35,168 bases of DNA from CAZWSE01 sp964636575 (GTDB taxonomy: Bacteria > Pseudomonadota > Alphaproteobacteria > Rhodobacterales > Rhodobacteraceae): the NCBI GenBank assembly GCA_964636575.1, contig CAZWSE010000030.1, positions 1-35,168 of the forward strand, written 5' to 3'. A model generated the notes under the pieces. It was given only the letters and a program-made list of their open reading frames with translations, was not told the origin of the DNA and did not search any database. This document shows, one piece after another, positions 30,975 to 35,168 of the stretch; position 1 is the stretch's first letter; the number at the start of each line of letters is the position of its first letter. Made by a program: the position numbers and the translations under genes.

Positions 30975-31742
30975 TCAGCGGTGCTGCGCGGCCATTTGAT
31001 CGCGCAGCCCTTGCAGACGATCCATAAGTGGCTGAATGGCCGTAGCATCTTTTGGCGTAAGTGTTTTGCAGGCGAAAATATGATGCAAAACGCCTGCATC
31101 GGGTGTGCTGTCATCCACGGGTGGAAGATCCGGCATTGTGATATTGGAAGTCTTGGCTGCGGGTGCGTCGTCTGCCGCAGCAACGGGTGTTGCGGGCGCC
31201 TGCGTGGGGTCAGTTGTGGGCTTAGCGGCAGGATCATCGCTGGAGGTGTCAAATAGAACGACTTTAGCGTCGGTTTGTTCTTCTTCGGCTTCGACAAAGG
31301 GCGCTTCTGTGTCTTCAGCTTCTATCGGAGAGTCCGCAGGCGTATCCGCTGCTTTTGTCTTTTCTGGTGATGTGTCAGCGGTCTTGGGTGGTGTGTCGTC
31401 TTTCGCGGCCGGAGCTGTTTTAACCTCTTCAACGGTCTCAGCGGCGTCTTCATCAACGCCAAGGTCATCGAGAGATTTTGAAAACCCAGCCACATGGGCC
31501 ACGCCTTCGTCGCGCAAGATTTTTTGCACGCCTTTGATGGTCAGGCCGTCATCATGGAGCAAGTGTTTGATCCCGCCGATCAGACGCATGTCATTGGGGC
31601 GGTAGTACCGACGGCCACCGGCGCGCTTTACGGGTTTGATCTGGGTAAACTTGCTTTCCCAAAACCGCAGAACGTGAGCTTGCACACCAAGCCAGTCGGC
31701 AACTTCGCTAATTGTACGAAAGGCATCGGCAGACTTGCCCAT
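30975..31742 (-). CDS. MerR family transcriptional regulator
   Basis: This 255-aa protein has an N-terminal MerR helix-turn-helix (about 8-75: AFRTISEVADWLGVQAHVLRFWESKF, then KRAGGRRYYRPNDM and DGLTIKGVQKIL). A very acidic, Pro/Ala-rich disordered middle (about 95-205) and a short C-terminal helical end (ATAIQPLMDRLQGLRDQM) follow. The FWE and GRRYYRP elements are typical of this group. No Cys ligands for metals are visible, so the signal is unknown. It follows ihfA by ten bases, the standard order in this lineage. Confidence 0.88.
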   Translation of the reverse strand: MGKSADAFRTISEVADWLGVQAHVLRFWESKFTQIKPVKRAGGRRYYRPNDMRLIGGIKHLLHDDGLTIKGVQKILRDEGVAHVAGFSKSLDDLGVDEDAAETVEEVKTAPAAKDDTPPKTADTSPEKTKAADTPADSPIEAEDTEAPFVEAEEEQTDAKVVLFDTSSDDPAAKPTTDPTQAPATPVAAADDAPAAKTSNITMPDLPPVDDSTPDAGVLHHIFACKTLTPKDATAIQPLMDRLQGLRDQMAAQHR

Positions 31743-31752
31743 CAGGAAATCC

Positions 31753-32055
31753 CTATCGTTTATTGCCCGATGCGACGCGATCTTTCATCAAGTGCGACGG
31801 GCGGAACGTCAAAACGCGACGCGGATTGATTGGAACCTCTTCGCCGGTTTTCGGGTTGCGCCCCACACGGGCTTTCTTTTCGCGCACGCTAAAGGTGCCA
31901 AAAGACGAGATTTTCACTTGTTGTCCAGCAACGAGCGCGTCCGAGACGTGCTCAAGCACGCTTTCAACCAGCTGTGCGCTTTCATTGCGTGAAAGGCCTA
32001 CTTCGCGGAACACGGCCTCGCTGAGATCCATGCGCGTGAGTGTTTTTTCAGTCAT
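31753..32055 (-). CDS. ihfA: Integration host factor subunit alpha
   Basis: This 100-aa HU/IHF-family DNA-bending protein partners with IhfB. The beta-arm has GRNPKTGEEVPI with the Pro that intercalates at the DNA kink; VKISSFGTFSVREKKARVGRNP is the family signature. The start MTEKTLTRMDL is chosen (32055), with GGGGGAAG upstream. An IHF consensus site lies next to the predicted promoter, so it may be autoregulated. Confidence 0.95.
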   Translation of the reverse strand: MTEKTLTRMDLSEAVFREVGLSRNESAQLVESVLEHVSDALVAGQQVKISSFGTFSVREKKARVGRNPKTGEEVPINPRRVLTFRPSHLMKDRVASGNKR

Positions 32056-32077
32056 ATCTTCCCCCAAGTGTCGACTG

Positions 32078-32107
32078 ACTTTAGGGCGTTTTGAAATTCC
32101 GAGTCAA
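32078..32107 (-). promoter_or_regulatory. Predicted ihfA promoter
   Basis: -35 TTGACT (32107-32102), 18-base spacer, -10 TAAAGT (32083-32078), 22 bases before the ATG. The perfect IHF site touches its -35 side. Confidence 0.45.
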
Positions 32108-32120
32108 TATCAATGGCTTG
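32108..32120 (+). promoter_or_regulatory. IHF binding site at the ihfA promoter
   Basis: TATCAATGGCTTG is an exact match to WATCARNNNNTTR, the established IHF consensus. It lies directly upstream of the predicted -35 of ihfA, which suggests autoregulation. Confidence 0.55.
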
Positions 32121-32160
32121 AGAGCGGCAGTTTATTCAATAATGCAGGGGCTTTAAGCGA

Positions 32161-33132
32161 TTACCAGCGCAGGACCACCGCGCCCCATGCCAATCCGCCG
32201 CCGATGGCTTCGGTCACAATCAGATCGCCTTGTTTGATCTGGCCGCGTTCCTTCCCGACCGAAAGCGCGAGCGGGATAGAGGCCGCAGAGGTATTTCCGT
32301 GATCTTGCACGGTCACCACCACGTTTTCCATCGGCAGGCCCAGTTTTTTGGCGGTGCCTTGAATGATCCTGATGTTTGCCTGATGGGGCACAACCCAATC
32401 GACGTCTTCCGGTTTTACTTGCGCACGGTCCATTGCGGTTGTCGCGGTTGCAGCCAGTTTTTCGACCGCGTGCCTAAAGACCTGGTTGCCCTGCATCCGC
32501 AAATGCCCTGTGGATTGCGTGCTGACCCCACCATCAACATAGAGAAGATCGCGGTGGCTGCCGTCTGAATTGAGGTCTGTGGACAGGATTCCGCGATCTT
32601 CGGCGGTGCCTTGCCCTTCGCCGGCTTCCAGGATCAAAGCGCCTGCGCCGTCCCCGAACAGGACACAGGTGCCTCTGTCGGTCCAATCCATGATCCGGCT
32701 GAAGGTTTCAGCCCCGATGACCATAACCCGTTTCGCTTGCCCCGACAGGATCAGCGCATTGGCATTGGCCATCGCAAAAACGAAGCCTGCGCAGACCGCT
32801 TGTACGTCAAAGGCAAATCCGCGTGTCATGCCAAGTTGTGCCTGCACCATTGTGGCCGCAGACGGAAAGGTCAGATCCGCTGTTGAGGTCGCCAGAATGA
32901 TGGCGTCGATATCGTTGGGTTCCATCCCCGCGTCAGCCAGAGCGGCTTGCGCTGCTTTTGTCGCCAGATGTGATGTATTTTCATCTTCGGCTGCGAAATG
33001 CCTGCGTTCAATGCCGGACCGGCTTTTGATCCATTCATCGGTGGTGTCGAGCGTTTGCTCGAACTCGCTGTTGGGAACGACCCGTTCGGGAAGGTAGTGT
33101 CCGACGCCACGAACGGTTGCGCGAAGTGTCAT
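32161..33132 (-). CDS. fabH: Beta-ketoacyl-ACP synthase III
   Basis: This 323-aa enzyme starts fatty-acid synthesis by joining acetyl-CoA with malonyl-ACP. The catalytic triad is Cys114 (VQAVCAGF), His250 (VVPHQAN) and Asn280 (DHGNTSAAS). Length is typical. The start overlaps the plsX stop by four bases, so the genes are co-translated: phospholipid and fatty-acid synthesis steps together. Confidence 0.95.
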   Translation of the reverse strand: MTLRATVRGVGHYLPERVVPNSEFEQTLDTTDEWIKSRSGIERRHFAAEDENTSHLATKAAQAALADAGMEPNDIDAIILATSTADLTFPSAATMVQAQLGMTRGFAFDVQAVCAGFVFAMANANALILSGQAKRVMVIGAETFSRIMDWTDRGTCVLFGDGAGALILEAGEGQGTAEDRGILSTDLNSDGSHRDLLYVDGGVSTQSTGHLRMQGNQVFRHAVEKLAATATTAMDRAQVKPEDVDWVVPHQANIRIIQGTAKKLGLPMENVVVTVQDHGNTSAASIPLALSVGKERGQIKQGDLIVTEAIGGGLAWGAVVLRW

Positions 33133-34247
33133 GTGCTGGGTCCGTTCTTGTCGTCACTTAGGGCATTAAACGTAAGGTCATCTTGGGTAAGGTCGGCCGC
33201 AGAGGCAACCCGTGCGGCGAGTTTTTCTGTGAAACCAATCTGCGCGAGCTCAAACGCCAGTTTTACGGCAGCAGACACGCCGGTTGCATCTGCGCCGCCG
33301 TGAGATTTGACCACCGTTCCGTTGAGGCCCAGAAAGACCCCGCCGTTGACCCGACGCGGGTCGATCCGTTTTTTGAGCCTTGTCAGCGACGACAACGTCA
33401 AAAGCGAGGCCAGTCTGGAAAAGACCGAGTATTTGAAGGCTTCTCGCAGCAGGTCACCGATCAAGCTGGCGGTGCCTTCGCCGGTTTTAAGCGCCACGTT
33501 GCCCGTGAACCCGTCGGTGACGATCACGTCGCAGCTGTCGCCCGGAATATCGCCGCCTTCAATGAACCCGACGTAAGAAAACCCGCCCATGTCTTGCGCG
33601 GCTTTGATCAGATCATTGGCTTCTTTCAGCTCTGCACGGCCTTTGTGTTCTTCGGTGCCTACATTCAGCAATCCGACGCGAGGTCGGGCCAAGCCAAGTC
33701 CGTTGCGGGCGTAAGAGGCCCCCATAAGTGCGTATTGCAGCAGATCAGAGGCATCGGCGCGGATGTCGGCCCCGACGTCCAGCATCACGTTAAAGCCTTG
33801 CGCATTGCGCGACGGCCAAAGCACAGCGATGGCGGGACGCGCGATGCCGGGCAGGCGGCGCAGGCGGATCATGGACAAGGCCATCAAAGCGCCTGTGTTG
33901 CCGCAAGACACGGCCACTGTCGCTTCGCCATCGCGCACGGATTCGATGGCAGACCACATGGACGTGCCTTTGCCGTTGCGCATGACCTGACTGGGTTTGT
34001 CTTCCATGCTGACCACATCTGCGGAATGGCGGATGTCGCAGCGGTCTTTGAGGTTAGAAAACCGTTCAACCAAAGGGGCCAGCGTGTCGGCTGGCCCGTG
34101 CAGAATGAACTTTATGTTTGGATTGATTTTGGCCGATTTGGCCAGTCCTGCGATGACAACGGCAGGACCTTCATCTCCTCCCATCGCGTCGACCGATAAA
34201 ACGGTGCGCTGCGGCGTCGCTGAAGAGGTGTCGGTCAAGGCCGTCAT
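33129..34247 (-). CDS. plsX: Phosphate acyltransferase
   Basis: This 372-aa PlsX makes acyl-phosphate from acyl-ACP for the PlsY step of phospholipid synthesis. The N-terminal SVDAMGGDEGP and central GGDIPGDSCDVIVTDGFTGNVALKTGEG are the family signatures. The C-terminus has GGADATGVSAAVKLA. It stands between rpmF and fabH in the conserved block. It peripherally associates with the membrane in other bacteria. Confidence 0.95.
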   Translation of the reverse strand: MTALTDTSSATPQRTVLSVDAMGGDEGPAVVIAGLAKSAKINPNIKFILHGPADTLAPLVERFSNLKDRCDIRHSADVVSMEDKPSQVMRNGKGTSMWSAIESVRDGEATVAVSCGNTGALMALSMIRLRRLPGIARPAIAVLWPSRNAQGFNVMLDVGADIRADASDLLQYALMGASYARNGLGLARPRVGLLNVGTEEHKGRAELKEANDLIKAAQDMGGFSYVGFIEGGDIPGDSCDVIVTDGFTGNVALKTGEGTASLIGDLLREAFKYSVFSRLASLLTLSSLTRLKKRIDPRRVNGGVFLGLNGTVVKSHGGADATGVSAAVKLAFELAQIGFTEKLAARVASAADLTQDDLTFNALSDDKNGPST

Positions 34248-34271
34248 GCGCGCGCCTTTAGGTTAGGAAAT

Positions 34272-34478
34272 TTAGGCTGCGTCGTCGTCCAGTTCGATGT
34301 CGTCCACGAGCGCTACGACTTCTTTTTCGTCGTAATGACCGCAGGCCGCACAAACGTGGTGCGGGCGCTTCATCTCGCCACAGTTGGAGCATTCGTTCGG
34401 GTTTGCAGCAACCAATGCGTCATGTGCGCGACGATTGTTGCGGCGTGACTTGGAAACTTTATTCTGTTGGACGGCCAT
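34272..34478 (-). CDS. rpmF: 50S ribosomal protein L32
   Basis: A 68-aa L32 with the zinc ribbon intact: Cys30, Cys33, Cys43 and Cys46 (CSNC...CAAC). The N-terminus is basic (VSKSRRNNRRAHD) for rRNA contact, and the tail is acidic (DDIELDDDAA). It lies 24 bases before plsX on the same strand, the common rpmF-plsX-fabH linkage. A promoter is predicted upstream at 34602-34629. Confidence 0.96.
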   Translation of the reverse strand: MAVQQNKVSKSRRNNRRAHDALVAANPNECSNCGEMKRPHHVCAACGHYDEKEVVALVDDIELDDDAA

Positions 34479-34500
34479 GTCTCAAACTTCTCGTATCAGG

Positions 34501-34528
34501 GGGGCGGTACCGAACCTGCGGTGGCCCC
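34501..34528 (-). promoter_or_regulatory. Possible hairpin in the rpmF leader
   Basis: Outer stem GGGGC (34501-34505) with GCCCC (34524-34528), plus an inner CCG/CGG pair (34510-34512, 34519-34521). It lies 23 bases upstream of the rpmF start and could be a leader regulatory structure; weak evidence. Confidence 0.25.
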
Positions 34529-34601
34529 GAATTTCATAGGATTGCTGCGGCATATTCGGATGCCCCACACTTGTCCAACCCTATTTACGGTTGGAGGCCG
34601 G

Positions 34602-34629
34602 AAAATACGAATAAAAACGTGTTGTGCAA
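34602..34629 (-). promoter_or_regulatory. Predicted rpmF promoter
   Basis: -35 TTGCAC (34629-34624), 16-base spacer, -10 TATTTT (34607-34602), within the 176-base gap between the DUF4345 gene and rpmF. This would let rpmF-plsX-fabH be transcribed independently of the inserted gene. Confidence 0.45.
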
Positions 34630-34654
34630 GCCTTTTTTCGGGTTATGCGGGGGC

Positions 34655-35092
34655 TTAGCGATGGTCCGCATTGTTTGGTCGTCTTAGAGCCATCGCCCCG
34701 ACTGCCAAAGGCGCGATCAGTTCGATCCACATCAGCCCCAGAAACAATCCATCGGGCGTGTCGCCCTGTGCAATTCCAATCAGCCTGCCGGCCCCGCCCA
34801 GAAAGAACAGCCCCAGAATGATCCAGACCCTCGTTTTGTCCAGTGTGGTGGCGCGGACCGTTTGGAAGATGAACCCCCCGTAGGCGGCCCAAAAAACCGC
34901 AAAGAAGCGCATTTCAGAGGAGACATTGGGCGTGTTTAGGTCTCCTGAGTAGCTGTTGTGTATGCCGATTGTCCCGAGTACGCCGCTGAAGATCGTCGCG
35001 GTCCGGTGCGGCCCGAGCCCATAGATCATGATGCCGATGACCAGTGCTGAAATGGAAAGCGCGAAGAGGCAAATGCGGATCAAAACGTGCAT
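34655..35092 (-). CDS. DUF4345 family membrane protein
   Basis: This 145-aa membrane protein has four helices: about 5-25, 62-80, 88-105 and 116-137. The conserved DUF4345 features are an N-terminal helix, a middle LNTPNVSSEMRFFAVFWAAYGGFIF, and GRLIGIAQGDTPDGLFLGLMWIELIAPL. Function is unknown. Its place between yceD and rpmF is unusual, since these two are normally adjacent. The ATG at 35092 has an AAGG-type site upstream. Confidence 0.82.
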   Translation of the reverse strand: MHVLIRICLFALSISALVIGIMIYGLGPHRTATIFSGVLGTIGIHNSYSGDLNTPNVSSEMRFFAVFWAAYGGFIFQTVRATTLDKTRVWIILGLFFLGGAGRLIGIAQGDTPDGLFLGLMWIELIAPLAVGAMALRRPNNADHR

Positions 35093-35113
35093 GGTATGCC
35101 TTTCAGCTGGGGT

Positions 35114-35168
35114 TTATGACCCTTTGGGTGTCAGACTGTCTTTGAGGGCCGCCAATCCGGCGAAGGGC
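35114..35168 (-). CDS. C-terminal fragment of YceD (DUF177)
   Basis: Only the last 17 codons are present, reading PFAGLAALKDSLTPKGS then TAA at 35116-35114. The PFAxLAALK end is characteristic of YceD/DUF177, a protein linked to 23S rRNA/L32 metabolism. It lies upstream of rpmF as usual, but a DUF4345 gene is in between. Confidence 0.72.
   Translation of the reverse strand, partial: PFAGLAALKDSLTPKGS

Noticed and set aside
33183..34199. A 338-codon plus-strand frame opposite plsX
   Set aside because: plsX is unmistakable on the minus strand; the frame has no recognisable domain and a shadow-like composition.

Overview
The window is chromosomal DNA of an alphaproteobacterium, most likely a Rhodobacteraceae/Roseobacter-group organism. 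The evidence is the two-domain dCTP deaminase, the yceD-rpmF-plsX-fabH-ihfA-merR block, a one-cysteine DksA, an RSP_2648-type PIN protein behind an RlmI-like methyltransferase, a DUF6778-type lipoprotein with an exact CtrA box (TTAA-N7-TTAA) upstream, and three copies of a short hairpin element of the CCTCCGGCGGAGGTATTT type. I see no insertion sequence, prophage, integrase or CRISPR array. The content is core or lineage-typical, with one compact unusual locus.

Layout. 1-110: tail of a probable TRAP transporter large permease and its terminator. 162-2637 (minus): bpt, an RDD membrane protein, a DUF2852 protein whose upstream region holds tandem operator-like palindromes, and a YbaK-type deacylase. 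2717-8376 (plus): glnE with a small overlapping gene, a lipoprotein under a CtrA box, an rRNA methyltransferase whose start codon lies in the loop of a terminator-like hairpin, and a PIN-domain protein. 8383-14678 (minus): an M48 protease, a cytochrome P450, then a MoxR ATPase / GNAT / DUF2927 lipoprotein / 57-aa membrane protein / VWA protein cluster. Four 11-bp tandem repeats lie between the VWA gene and the P450 gene. 14844-17301: dksA, an FAD monooxygenase, and xthA, whose 3' end overlaps the monooxygenase.

17302-20043 is the most unusual part. An AT-richer leader with two perfect DnaA boxes precedes an 89-aa peptide gene carrying four FPSGS repeats, the last at the very C-terminus. A 358-aa helical protein of unknown function follows; its ribosome binding site and start are enclosed by a 12-bp inverted repeat that competes with a local hairpin. 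An EamA/DMT-type 10-TM exporter is translationally coupled to it. This looks like a repeat-peptide / partner / transporter unit.

20128-29667: an SDR dehydrogenase, erpA and dgt (divergent), a membrane protein whose C-terminal half recalls heme-copper oxidase subunit I, a degenerate SDR, argS, then a tightly overlapping SPOR-nagZ-scpA-scpB series for cell wall and chromosome functions and a small conserved gene. 29677-35168 (minus): dcd, tRNA-Pro(GGG) with promoter and terminator, then the merR-ihfA-fabH-plsX-rpmF-yceD lipid/ribosome block. That block has a DUF4345 gene inserted between yceD and rpmF, and a perfect IHF consensus site next to the ihfA promoter.
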